Assembly (NCBI GenBank): GCA_023251875.1
Contig: JAHEXY010000003.1
Coordinates: forward strand, 372,001 to 436,000
DNA: 64,000 nucleotides
Direction of reading: 5' to 3'
From: Bacteroidota bacterium
GTDB lineage: Bacteria > Bacteroidota > Bacteroidia > JAHEXY01
The notes below the pieces were generated by a model that saw nothing but the letters and a program-made list of their open reading frames with translations, ran no database searches and was not told the origin of the DNA. Position numbers and translations under genes: made by a program. Positions within the stretch are counted from its first letter, which is position 1, and each line of letters starts with the position of its first letter. This document shows positions 25,914 to 34,339 of the stretch, piece by piece.

Positions 25914-27371
25914 ATGTCTTCTTTTCCCCTTAATGGTACTTCAAAAGATGCTTTGCTAAATTCGATGCAGCAACTTATTAAGCATGATGCCAATTATAAA
26001 GATGGAAAAATATGGAGTTTAGTCTATTACTCAGGAGATGAACTATCAGATTTCTTACAAAAAGCCTATTGCGAACGCTGGAACGAGAGTTCTGCCAACG
26101 AAGATTTATTTCCTGCTATAGTTGAATTAGAAAAAGAAGTAATTTCTATTGCATCTCATTTACTAAATGGCAATGAAAATACCTGTGGAAATATTACATC
26201 AGGTGGTACCGAAAGTATTTTATTGGCTATTAAAACGGCTAGAGATTATGCAAGAATTACAAAACCTCATATTACACATCCTGAAATAATTTTACCTGCA
26301 ACAGCACATCCTGCTTTTTTTAAAGCAGCAAAATACTTTGATATAAAACCCATAACGGTTGTTGTAGATTCAGACTTTAGAGCTGATATTCTTGCAATTA
26401 AAAATAACATTACGTCCAATACCATTTTAGTAATGGGCTCTGCACCTAATTATCCACAAGGTGTTGTAGATCCTATTGCTGAAATAGCTCAATTGGCTCT
26501 TGAATACAATTTATGGTGCCACGTTGATGCTTGTGTGGGAGGTTTTCTTTTACCATTTGTAAAAAAAGCAGGGTTTCCAGTTCCAGATTTTGATTTTTGT
26601 GTAGAGGGTGTAACTTCTATCTCTGCTGATATTCATAAATACGGTTATGCCGCAAGGGGTGCTTCTTTAGTGCTTTATAAAAACAAAGCATTATACCAAT
26701 ACCAAGCATACAGTGCCGATGATTGGTACGGTAAAAAATATATTTCAAATACATTATTAGGCGCAAGGCCCGCAGGACCAATTGTTGCTGCATGGTCGAT
26801 ATTACAATGTTTAGGAGAAGAGGGTTATTTAAAACTGGCTAATGAAGTAATGCATACTGCTAGTAAAATTAAAAATGCTATAGCTTCAATTCCTGAACTT
26901 AAAATTTTAGGCAATCCTTCAGCATGTGTGTTGGGTATTGCTTCAGATGAATTAGATATTTATATGTTAGGAGATGAGCTCGATGTGTTGGGTTGGAATT
27001 TAGAACGTCAACAACTCCCTCCTAGCCTTCATTTGGTTATAACACCTGCACATACACAAGCTTCAGAAAAATTAATTAGTGATTTACATATTGCTGTCCA
27101 AAAACTAAGAAAAGGTAAATGGAGACAAGCACTTACATCTGCGCAAGCAAAGTTAACTTCAATGGCAATAAATATATTGCCCATGGGCTTGGTAAAAAAA
27201 TTCAACAATACTTCATCTGCAACAAAACCTCAATCAGAAAAAAAACAACGTTCAGCTCCTATGTATGGAATGATTGGAGCTGTATCAAACAGAGAAAATA
27301 TACAGGAGTTTATTATAGATTTTTTAGATGAAGTAACTACAATTAAAAAGGAAAAAAATGAACCTCGTTGA
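25914..27371 (+). CDS. S1P-lyase-like PLP-dependent enzyme (group II decarboxylase family)
   Basis: A 485-residue PLP enzyme of the pyridoxal-dependent decarboxylase family, closest in look to sphingosine-1-phosphate lyase. The phosphate-binding motif is TSGGTESILLA, the Asp contacting the PLP ring is in HVDACVGGFLLPF, and the Schiff-base Lys is K242 in SISADIHKYGYAARG. S1P lyases split phosphorylated long-chain bases into a fatty aldehyde and phosphoethanolamine; many Bacteroidota make sphingolipids, so such a substrate is plausible but not shown. The C-terminal ~50 residues are basic and low-complexity. The stop overlaps the next, paralogous gene by 14 bp. It is the first gene of a three-gene operon. 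Confidence 0.88.
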   Translation: MSSFPLNGTSKDALLNSMQQLIKHDANYKDGKIWSLVYYSGDELSDFLQKAYCERWNESSANEDLFPAIVELEKEVISIASHLLNGNENTCGNITSGGTESILLAIKTARDYARITKPHITHPEIILPATAHPAFFKAAKYFDIKPITVVVDSDFRADILAIKNNITSNTILVMGSAPNYPQGVVDPIAEIAQLALEYNLWCHVDACVGGFLLPFVKKAGFPVPDFDFCVEGVTSISADIHKYGYAARGASLVLYKNKALYQYQAYSADDWYGKKYISNTLLGARPAGPIVAAWSILQCLGEEGYLKLANEVMHTASKIKNAIASIPELKILGNPSACVLGIASDELDIYMLGDELDVLGWNLERQQLPPSLHLVITPAHTQASEKLISDLHIAVQKLRKGKWRQALTSAQAKLTSMAINILPMGLVKKFNNTSSATKPQSEKKQRSAPMYGMIGAVSNRENIQEFIIDFLDEVTTIKKEKNEPR

Positions 27372-28512
27372 GAAAGGCAAAAATTCGGCCCAAGTATTTT
27401 CTCTCTTACAACAGAAAATAGTGAGTAAAAAATCTTTTTTACCTGAAAAAACTTTTAGCGGATATTTTGCCTCACCTGAAATTGAAGATCTATTAAAAGA
27501 AACCAACAAAATGTTCTTTTGGGCAAATGCATTGAGCCCAATGTCGTTCCCGAGTTTAAAAAAATACGAATCAGAAGTAGTGGCGTTTCTTATTGATTTA
27601 ATGCAAGGTGATGAAACTGTAGTAGGAAACATGACTACAGGTAGTGATGAAAATATTTTAATGGCTTTAAAAGTTGCACGTGATTATTGCAGAGAAACAA
27701 AACCTCATATTAAAAATCCTGAGATCATTATTTCCAGAACTGCTCACCCTGCATTCTTAAAAGCAGCTCATTATTTTAACTTAAAAGTGCAAATTGTTCC
27801 TCTGGATGAAAATTACCTGCCTCATTTAAATGAATTAGAAAAACTAATTAATGATAACACCATTTTAATTGCAGCCTCAGCTCCTTCTTATGCATTAGGC
27901 ATAATTGATCCTGTTGAAAAAATGGGAGTACTAGCAGCTAAAAATAATTTACTTTTTCATGTTGATGCAAATGTTGGGGGAATGATTTTGCCTTTTCTAA
28001 AGCATCAACCATCAATACCTAAATTTGATTTCAAAGTAAAAGGTGTAAGCTCTATCTCAATTGATTTATATTATGGCATGGGACCAAAAGGTGCTGGAGT
28101 TAATTTATATAGAGATAAAATTTTACGTAAACATCAATATTTTGCATATACAGAGTATCCAGGAGGCTTATACGGCTCTCCATCACTTACAGGCTCTCGT
28201 GCAGGAGGGCCCCTAGCCGCATCATGGGCATTACTAAATTATTTAGGAAGAAAAGGATTAGAAGCTTCTATCCCAACCCTTCCGCAAAGAAGAATGAACT
28301 TGCAGGTGCTAGGAGAACCTTTAGCAAATATCTTTGCCTTTACATGCCCTAAAATAGATCAAGTTCATGAACAATTATTACAGAAAGGCTGGTATCTCGA
28401 AAAATTATCTTTCGTTTCGGCATTACGCATACACCTCTCTCCTATTCACACCCATTCTCTTGAATTATTTTTTAACGATTTAGATAACATCCTTAATGAG
28501 CAATCAAAATAA
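27358..28512 (+). CDS. S1P-lyase-like paralogue lacking the PLP lysine (probable pseudoenzyme)
   Basis: A 384-residue paralogue of the preceding protein, e.g. ARDYCRETKPHIKNPEIIIS and HVDANVGGMILPF. The Schiff-base region reads SISIDLYYGMGPKGAG: the His-Lys pair of the paralogue is replaced by a single Tyr (residues 236-240, 28063-28077). The phosphate loop is changed from SGGTES to TGSDEN. About nine residues of a helix and the C-terminal tail are missing. The frame is otherwise intact, so it looks like a maintained non-catalytic subunit. Family members are dimers with shared active sites, so a heterodimer with the upstream enzyme is possible. It overlaps both neighbours (14 and 17 bp). Confidence 0.85.
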   Translation: MNLVEKGKNSAQVFSLLQQKIVSKKSFLPEKTFSGYFASPEIEDLLKETNKMFFWANALSPMSFPSLKKYESEVVAFLIDLMQGDETVVGNMTTGSDENILMALKVARDYCRETKPHIKNPEIIISRTAHPAFLKAAHYFNLKVQIVPLDENYLPHLNELEKLINDNTILIAASAPSYALGIIDPVEKMGVLAAKNNLLFHVDANVGGMILPFLKHQPSIPKFDFKVKGVSSISIDLYYGMGPKGAGVNLYRDKILRKHQYFAYTEYPGGLYGSPSLTGSRAGGPLAASWALLNYLGRKGLEASIPTLPQRRMNLQVLGEPLANIFAFTCPKIDQVHEQLLQKGWYLEKLSFVSALRIHLSPIHTHSLELFFNDLDNILNEQSK

Positions 28513-29833
28513 ATTAAGTTTAAAAGAAAAAATAGCATACGGCTCTGGAGCATTTGGATATTCTATTTCCAATACATTGCTTCTTGTTTTTTTTAATTTT
28601 TACTTAACTGATGTTGTGGGTTTTGCTCCTGTTTATGCTACTATAATTCAGGTTTTGCGAAAAGCATGGGATGCCTTTAACGATCCCCTAATTGGCACTT
28701 TAAATGATCGTTCAAATGGGCGTTGGGGCAGAAGAAAAACCTTTATTATTGTTGGCCTTATTCCCTATGGTTTATTATTCGCCTTGCTTTGGCAAGTACC
28801 TTATTTTTCATCATCCATAGAAAATTTACTGTGGTTTATTTTTTTAGTTTTTGCTTACGATACCGCCATGACTTTGGTTTGGATACCTTACAATGCTATT
28901 ACACCCGAACTAACGCAAGATTATAATGAACGCACCAATCTCAATGGCTACCGACAAGCATTTTCTATGTTGGCCGGTTTGGTTGCAGTTGCATCTGTTG
29001 ATATATTGGCCGGATATTACTCTAATGAAAAAGAAAAATTTAGTGTTTTAGGAATTATAGCTGCCATTGCAATTGTATTACCTTTTTTAATAGTGCTATG
29101 GGGTATAAAAGAAAAACCGCATGTAGTAAATAAACAGGAAGCTCAAAAAATAGCAACTTTATTTAAAGAAACTTTTTCAAACAAAGCCTTTGTAGTAGCA
29201 GTTGCCATTTTTTTTCTTTCATGGGTATCCATTGCTATTGGCACCAGCATGGTTGCTTATTTTGTAAAATATTGGATGCATATTAAACCCATGAAAATAT
29301 TACTTGCCATTCAATTATCTGCCCTTGTTTCTATTCCATTTTTAGTAAAACTATCTGAAAAAATAGGTAAAAAACAGACCTATATTTTTGGCATTTTATT
29401 TTGGGCAGTGGTACAAATATGCATGATATTTCTCCAACCTGATCAAGAAACATTTTCTATTGTATTGGCTGCCTTAGCCGGCATTGGTGTAGGAGCTGCA
29501 CATGTAATTCCATGGGCCATGATACCGGATTGCATAGATGCAGGAGAATTACAAACAGGCCAAAGACGTGAAGGAGCTTATTACGGTGTACTTACTTTTG
29601 TAGAAAAAGTAGGGTCGGCACTTGCCTTAGGTGGAGTAGGCTTAGTATTACAATTATGCGGCTATGTTGGTGCTGCTGAACATCAATCATCCTTATCTAT
29701 TTGGGCCATTCGTATTTTAATGAGTATCGGCCCTGCCATATTTTTACTCATTTCTATTTTTGTTGCTTTTTATTATCCTTTAAGCAAACAAAAACATGAT
29801 GAGATTAGAAAGCAGTTATCTAAAGCAATTTAA
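28496..29833 (+). CDS. MFS_2 (GPH/MelB-MFSD2-type) transporter
   Basis: A 445-residue, twelve-helix carrier of the glycoside-pentoside-hexuronide (MFS_2) family. Typical features are the N-terminal LKEKIAYGSGAFGYSIS and the acidic helix-II/loop motif DPLIGTLNDRSNGRWGRR, where family members bind cations. Bacterial members mostly carry sugars with Na+ or H+. The animal relatives MFSD2A and MFSD2B carry lysolipids and sphingosine-1-phosphate. Its start overlaps the S1P-lyase-like pseudoenzyme gene by 17 bp, so a lipid-like or long-chain-base substrate is worth considering; that is inference from context only. Confidence 0.88.
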   Translation: MSNQNKLSLKEKIAYGSGAFGYSISNTLLLVFFNFYLTDVVGFAPVYATIIQVLRKAWDAFNDPLIGTLNDRSNGRWGRRKTFIIVGLIPYGLLFALLWQVPYFSSSIENLLWFIFLVFAYDTAMTLVWIPYNAITPELTQDYNERTNLNGYRQAFSMLAGLVAVASVDILAGYYSNEKEKFSVLGIIAAIAIVLPFLIVLWGIKEKPHVVNKQEAQKIATLFKETFSNKAFVVAVAIFFLSWVSIAIGTSMVAYFVKYWMHIKPMKILLAIQLSALVSIPFLVKLSEKIGKKQTYIFGILFWAVVQICMIFLQPDQETFSIVLAALAGIGVGAAHVIPWAMIPDCIDAGELQTGQRREGAYYGVLTFVEKVGSALALGGVGLVLQLCGYVGAAEHQSSLSIWAIRILMSIGPAIFLLISIFVAFYYPLSKQKHDEIRKQLSKAI

Positions 29834-29844
29834 AATCACCTTTC

Positions 29845-29866
29845 CTTAATCAACTCATTGATTAAG
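29845..29866 (+). terminator. Hairpin after the MFS gene
   Basis: CTTAATCAA (29845-29853) and TTGATTAAG (29858-29866) form a perfect 9-bp stem with a 4-nt loop, 12 nt after the MFS stop. It is AT-rich with only a weak following T-run. Confidence 0.55.
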
Positions 29867-30016
29867 TATTAAAATTTTCTTGCTTTTAAAAAATTTATTT
29901 AGATCCCCAATATTTACATAAAAATACGTATAAGAATTATTACTTTTTTGTACAGAGAAAAATTAACATGATAAGTAAAAACTAGCATTAAATAATTCGA
30001 TTTTCAATTTTATAAC

Positions 30017-30024
30017 TATATTTG
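30017..30024 (+). promoter_or_regulatory. -7 box (TATATTTG) for tRNA-Leu
   Basis: TATATTTG matches TAnnTTTG and lies 30 nt before the tRNA 5' end, a normal distance for a short processed leader. Confidence 0.55.
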
Positions 30025-30054
30025 CGGTTCCAATTACTCTTTAAATAAAAAGTT

Positions 30055-30136
30055 GCGGATGTGGCGTAATTGGCAGCCGCACCAGACTTAGGATCTGGCG
30101 CTGAAAGGCGTGGGGGTTCGAGTCCCTTCATCCGCA
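30055..30136 (+). tRNA. tRNA-Leu (anticodon UAG)
   Basis: Acceptor arms GCGGATG (30055-30061) and CATCCGC (30129-30135) pair fully, with discriminator A at 30136. The anticodon stem CCAGA/TCTGG encloses the loop CTTAGGA, giving anticodon TAG (reads CUA). A long variable arm (CGCTGAAAGGCG) and the T-arm GGGGTTCGAGTCCC fit a class II leucine tRNA. CCA is not encoded. Confidence 0.95.
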
Positions 30137-30141
30137 CTTAT

Positions 30142-30185
30142 AAAAACCGTAAACCTTGTTTTATCAAGTGTTTGCGGTTTTTTGT
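30142..30185 (+). terminator. Intrinsic terminator of tRNA-Leu
   Basis: AAAACCGTAAAC (30143-30154) pairs with GTTTGCGGTTTT (near 30170-30181) with one G-T wobble, followed by TTTG; an inner CTTG/CAAG pair extends the stem. It begins a few bases after the tRNA. Confidence 0.75.
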
Positions 30186-30349
30186 TTGTGGAGTTTTCCC
30201 ACATTTTTCCCACAACATCATTATTTTGTAAAATTAATGTTACTTGATTTTTTAGGTTGTGATTGTAGTTGCTTTGTGTTATTTCTTAATCGGATTGCTC
30301 TTTAGTGTATATCAAGTTGGTTAATAGCTTATAAAAAATATTTCCCTTC

Positions 30350-31105
30350 TCATATTTTTATTGCTAAACCTCCTTGTATTAAAGATTTTGTTAATCCTAC
30401 TTCAGTAAAAAAACCAATATTAGGGCTAACATAAACTCTTAGTCCCATACTCATTTCAAAACCAATAGGTATTATTGCTGAAGTAGATGAATAGTATGCC
30501 TCATCATCAAAAGTTGGATCATCAGAAAAGTAGTCAGTATTGGCATTTCTATATCCAATACCGAAACCAAAATATGGATCTAAAATTTTAGAAGTAGCAA
30601 AGTGAAGATTCATCCTACCCAATACACTTAGTGAATTAAACGTTTTACCTGTTGTATAACCATTTTGATAATATTGACCACTATAATAGTTGTAATAATC
30701 TGTCCATTGCGCTTTGGCATTAACATAATTAATACTTAATCCCAAACTAACTATTTCAGAAAGAGCATATTCAGCTTTAAAATGCAAGGGGCCAATACCT
30801 GTTACTTTATAATTTTCATAATAGCCATCGCCTGAATAATAATCATAGTTATATAAATCAGTATTTGCCCATTCGTATTTCCAAAAATTAAGGGCTCCAT
30901 AGCCTATTGATAAAATAACATTACCAGGCTTGTATGCTTTGGCGCCTCTATGGTTTCCACCACCACCTCTATTATATTGGTTTAAAACAGAATAATTTTC
31001 AAGCCCCAGTTTACCATTTGAGAGAGATAAATCTGAGTTAAGTTCAGCCCTTGTTGAAAGTGAAAATAATACTAAAAGAAATAGAGATACAATTTTGATG
31101 TTCAT
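30350..31105 (-). CDS. Outer-membrane beta-barrel protein
   Basis: A ~251-residue exported protein. From the chosen ATG at 31105 the signal peptide is MNIKIVSLFLLVLFSLSTRA; an ATG at 31132 would add nine residues before it. The mature part alternates polar and aromatic residues in strands typical of eight-stranded OmpA/OmpW-like barrels (VILSIGYGALNFWKYEW, FGFGIGYRNANTD, GFEMSMGLRVYV). A Gly-rich linker (NRGGGGNHRGAK) precedes the barrel. The Tyr-rich loops (YYSGDGYYENY, YYNYYSGQYYQNGY) probably face outward. It is a lone gene on the minus strand between tRNA-Leu and the polysaccharide cluster. The ligand is unknown. Confidence 0.82.
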   Translation of the reverse strand: MNIKIVSLFLLVLFSLSTRAELNSDLSLSNGKLGLENYSVLNQYNRGGGGNHRGAKAYKPGNVILSIGYGALNFWKYEWANTDLYNYDYYSGDGYYENYKVTGIGPLHFKAEYALSEIVSLGLSINYVNAKAQWTDYYNYYSGQYYQNGYTTGKTFNSLSVLGRMNLHFATSKILDPYFGFGIGYRNANTDYFSDDPTFDDEAYYSSTSAIIPIGFEMSMGLRVYVSPNIGFFTEVGLTKSLIQGGLAIKI

Positions 31106-31256
31106 TTTAAGAATAGTTTTATAGTTAAACACAATTTTTTATAAACAGAAAAAATTAAACGAAACGTGCGAAATTACCAAATATTGTGCCACAGATATCT
31201 TAGGAGGAAACTAACACAATAGTGGTTCTATCAGGGAGCTAAATTTTCGCAAAGGT

Positions 31257-31290
31257 AATTAATTTTCTTATAAAAGCAAGAAAATTAATT
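31257..31290 (+). repeat. Perfect 13-bp inverted repeat
   Basis: AATTAATTTTCTT (31257-31269) and AAGAAAATTAATT (31278-31290) are fully complementary around an 8-nt loop. It lies upstream of the barrel gene and before a broken gene. It could be an operator, a bidirectional terminator or the scar of a rearrangement. Between 31133 and 31392 I see nothing else. Confidence 0.6.
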
Positions 31291-31392
31291 GGAGCCGTTA
31301 ATCGAGGCATGAAAATAGTGGCATTATGAGCGAATTAAAATTCCATTTTTGAAATTTTCCCTTTTCTTATTCCGTATAAGGCATAATTGTAA

Positions 31393-31700
31393 TTTCCACA
31401 GAAAGCTGTAGAAGATGCCGCAGGAGCATCTGTAGCAGGAGATAATCAATCTTTTCAAAATGTAACATTTAACTTTAGCCAGCCTACCGGTACTTCCTAT
31501 TTTATTTTTGGAAACAATAGTGGAGCACCAAGTATTGGTGGAAATGCAACCATTGCATCAACCGGTAGTGGAGCTGTTTATTTTGGAAATGCCACCAATA
31601 CATCTATTACTATAACGCTGCATTACCATCCGGTTTGTATAAAACCATTTTTGATGTTAACGATCAAGTGTTTTCAAGCAATTTAATTGTAAATCGTTAA
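31393..31700 (+). pseudogene. C-terminal remnant of an exported T9SS-type protein (frameshifted)
   Basis: One frame from 31393 encodes QKAVEDAAGASVAGDNQSF, PTGTSYFIFGNNSGAPS and STGSGAVYFGNAT without any start. Near 31620 the sense continues in another frame as ALPSGLYKTIFDVNDQVF, then SSNLIVNR and a stop at 31698-31700. LPSGLYK...LIV is the usual ending of a type A sorting domain. So the 5' part of the gene is gone and the rest carries a frameshift. From 31701 to 31910 nothing else is recognisable. Confidence 0.6.
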
Positions 31701-31910
31701 TAAAACATATCACTTGTAAAAACCTCCTTATTATCTCTTTAGCTTCCGATCAACCTATTTCTAATAAAAATATCTCAATTTTCTTTATCAAATTTATTCC
31801 AAAATAAATACAGTTTTCAATAACAGACACTTATAAAATATCATTGATTGTTTGGCTTTTAGAGTTAAAAAAGGCTTTTATTCTTCTGCTCGCTCTAATA
31901 ATATTTTTAT

Positions 31911-31918
31911 TACCTTTG
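31911..31918 (+). promoter_or_regulatory. -7 box (TACCTTTG) before the polysaccharide export gene
   Basis: TACCTTTG fits TAnnTTTG, 25 nt before ATG 31943. It lies inside the longer open frame that begins at TTG 31844, which supports the downstream start. It may drive the whole export/antitermination group. Confidence 0.5.
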
Positions 31919-31942
31919 CAGCTCAAAATAAAAAACTATCCC

Positions 31943-34318
31943 ATGCTCACAAAAAAAAACTGTTTTGTTTTCATTTTAGGATTTTTATTTTTTAAGATAT
32001 CTGTTGCTCAATTAAGTAGTAATCCCTTACTAAAGGATATTGACATTACAAAAATGTCACCGGATCAAATTCCTAGCGAAGAAGAACTTAAAAAATTGGG
32101 TGCTACTCCTGATGAAATAAAAACCATTATGGAGTATAAAACCAAAAGCCCATCACCCCAACCTTCTAATGAAAAAGCAGTAGAACATCCAACAACAAAT
32201 ACACAAAAAAACGAAACCGAAAATACTTCTGAAACGAAACCGGAACCGGCTAAAGCTAAAGAAGAAAAAGTACCAGATGAAGCCAAGGTATATGGCCAAG
32301 ATTTTTTCAGGAATAAAAACATTAAATTTTATGACAAAGCAACAGATGCTAAAGCATCTGATAATTATGTTTTAGCGGCAGGCGATGAAATTAGTATTTC
32401 AATTTGGGGATATGCTTCCTATAATGAAACTTTTGTTGTTGATCCGGATGGCTCTATTAAGCCTACTGAAACAGGACGAATTTATCTTAAAGGACTTACC
32501 TTTGCCGATGCTAAATCATTAATTACCAAAAAATTTGGTCAGAGCTTTGACCTCTCTAGTTCAAAAATAGAAATCACGTTAGTTTATTCAAGAGTAATTA
32601 ATGTTAATATTGTTGGAGAAGTATACAATCCCGGCTCCTATTCTATTTCAGCTATCAATACTGCGTTTAATGCATTACTTGCAGCTAGCGGACCTACGCC
32701 AATTGGTTCGGTTAGAAAAATAGCTGTAAAACGTGCCGGAAAAACAATTAAAACATTAGATGTATATGAATATCTATTAAATCCAAGCAGCAACGAAGAT
32801 TTCTTTTTAGAAAATAATGATTATTTATTTGTTCCTCTTGCAGAAAAAGTCGTTACCATTTCCGGTGGAGTTAAAAGACCTAAACAATATGAATTAATTG
32901 AAAATGAAGATCTGCAAACTTTAATTAAATATGCAGGTGGATTAACAGCCAATGCCTATAGCCAATCCATACAAATTAAACGAACCACCAATAATAAAAC
33001 ATTTATTACTGATATAAGCCTTGATAGTTTAATTTCAAATAATAAGATTTTTAAACTATTTGATGGGGATGTAATTACTATTAAAACAACTAATGGAGAT
33101 GAAGATAACTTTGTAGATATTGATGGGGCAGTAAGGGTTCCGGGCAGATATGAATTAAAAGCAGGCGACAAAATCTCTGATGTTATTCTTAAAGCTAAAG
33201 GTGTTTTAGATAACGCATATTTAGATAGGGCGTATTTGGTTCGACAAAAAAGTGACTTAACAAAAGAATATATTTCTTTAAACTTGGGCGCTATTCTAAA
33301 GAATAAAAACCTTCCTGATAATTATAAACTTCAGAAATATGATTTATTAAATATTTATTCTAAGAATCAGTTTCTTGATCATGATAGCATTAGTGTTATT
33401 GGTTCAGTAAGAAGCCCTAGAAATTTTTTATATGGAGATGGTATGACGGTAAAAGATGCCATTTATTTTGCAGGTGGTTTAAAAAGTGAAGCTGCCAACA
33501 ATCGTATAGAGATTTCAAGAGTTATCAATTTTGTGGATACAACCAAACGTATAATTATTCTACAAGATTCCATTAGTAAAGATCTAAGTTTACCTGATGG
33601 CGTAAATGAATTTAAGCTACGGCCATACGATATCATATTTGTTAGAAAAATCGCTCATTTTTCATATCAAGAAAATGTTGTTTTAGAAGGTGAAGTTAAT
33701 TACCCGGGTGTATATACATTAAGAGAAAATGAAAAATTAACTGATTTAATAGAACGTGCCGGAGGATTAAGCCAATATGCCTTTATAGAAGGCGCTAGAT
33801 TGTATAGAAATGAAAAAAAGATAGGCTATCTTTTTCTTGATCTTAAACAAGTAATGAAAAAAAAGACCTCCAATTTTAATTACATTTTAAAAAGTGGAGA
33901 TGTTATTTCCATTCCTAAAATAAATGAATTAATTGCAATTAAAGGTGCAATTAGATATCCCGAAATTGATAAAATAAATCAGATTAATGCCCCATTTACA
34001 AAGTCAAAAAGAGCTCGCTTTTATATAAATGAATATGGTGGTGGGTTTGAAAAGAAAGCGGCCAGAGGAAAGACATACGTTATAGAACCGGGAGGATTTA
34101 TTAAAAAAACAATTAATATTGGCTTTATTCATATTTACCCTAAAGTAAAAATTAGTGGTGTTATTTGTACTCTGTATAAGGAAACCAAAGAAAAAGATAA
34201 AAAACAAAAAAATGAACCGGTAAATTGGAATACAGTAATTGAAAAAACAACGGTTAAGGTTACAGGGCTTTTAACTTTATGGCTTTTAATTACAAATGTT
34301 GTGAATTTGAATAAATAA
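31943..34318 (+). CDS. Polysaccharide export outer-membrane protein, multi-SLBB (Wza-like)
   Basis: A 791-residue exported protein that should form the outer-membrane channel for a capsule or other surface polysaccharide. The start is ATG 31943, giving signal peptide MLTKKNCFVFILGFLFFKIS. An acidic, Lys/Glu/Pro-rich linker follows (to ~130). The Poly_export domain is at YVLAAGDEISISIWGYASYN. At least five SLBB units follow, marked by INVNIVGEVYNPGSYSI, VTISGGVKRPKQYELIEN, FVDIDGAVRVPGRYELKAGD, SVIGSVRSPRNFLYGDG and NVVLEGEVNYPGVYTLREN. A C-terminal helix (LLTLWLLITNVVNL) could span the outer membrane as in Wza. It is larger than Wza (~380) but typical of Bacteroidota. The Wzz-like gene follows after 21 bp. 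Confidence 0.92.
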   Translation: MLTKKNCFVFILGFLFFKISVAQLSSNPLLKDIDITKMSPDQIPSEEELKKLGATPDEIKTIMEYKTKSPSPQPSNEKAVEHPTTNTQKNETENTSETKPEPAKAKEEKVPDEAKVYGQDFFRNKNIKFYDKATDAKASDNYVLAAGDEISISIWGYASYNETFVVDPDGSIKPTETGRIYLKGLTFADAKSLITKKFGQSFDLSSSKIEITLVYSRVINVNIVGEVYNPGSYSISAINTAFNALLAASGPTPIGSVRKIAVKRAGKTIKTLDVYEYLLNPSSNEDFFLENNDYLFVPLAEKVVTISGGVKRPKQYELIENEDLQTLIKYAGGLTANAYSQSIQIKRTTNNKTFITDISLDSLISNNKIFKLFDGDVITIKTTNGDEDNFVDIDGAVRVPGRYELKAGDKISDVILKAKGVLDNAYLDRAYLVRQKSDLTKEYISLNLGAILKNKNLPDNYKLQKYDLLNIYSKNQFLDHDSISVIGSVRSPRNFLYGDGMTVKDAIYFAGGLKSEAANNRIEISRVINFVDTTKRIIILQDSISKDLSLPDGVNEFKLRPYDIIFVRKIAHFSYQENVVLEGEVNYPGVYTLRENEKLTDLIERAGGLSQYAFIEGARLYRNEKKIGYLFLDLKQVMKKKTSNFNYILKSGDVISIPKINELIAIKGAIRYPEIDKINQINAPFTKSKRARFYINEYGGGFEKKAARGKTYVIEPGGFIKKTINIGFIHIYPKVKISGVICTLYKETKEKDKKQKNEPVNWNTVIEKTTVKVTGLLTLWLLITNVVNLNK

Positions 34319-34339
34319 TTCTTTTATATTTTATTTTAA

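Noticed and set aside
30136-30200. A phage or island attachment site at the 3' end of tRNA-Leu
   Set aside because: No integrase gene and no repeated tRNA end are seen in the window; the following sequence is explained by a terminator.
31844-31942. Longer N-terminus of the SLBB export protein from TTG
   Set aside because: The segment contains the -7 promoter box, and a good signal peptide starts at the ATG at 31943.
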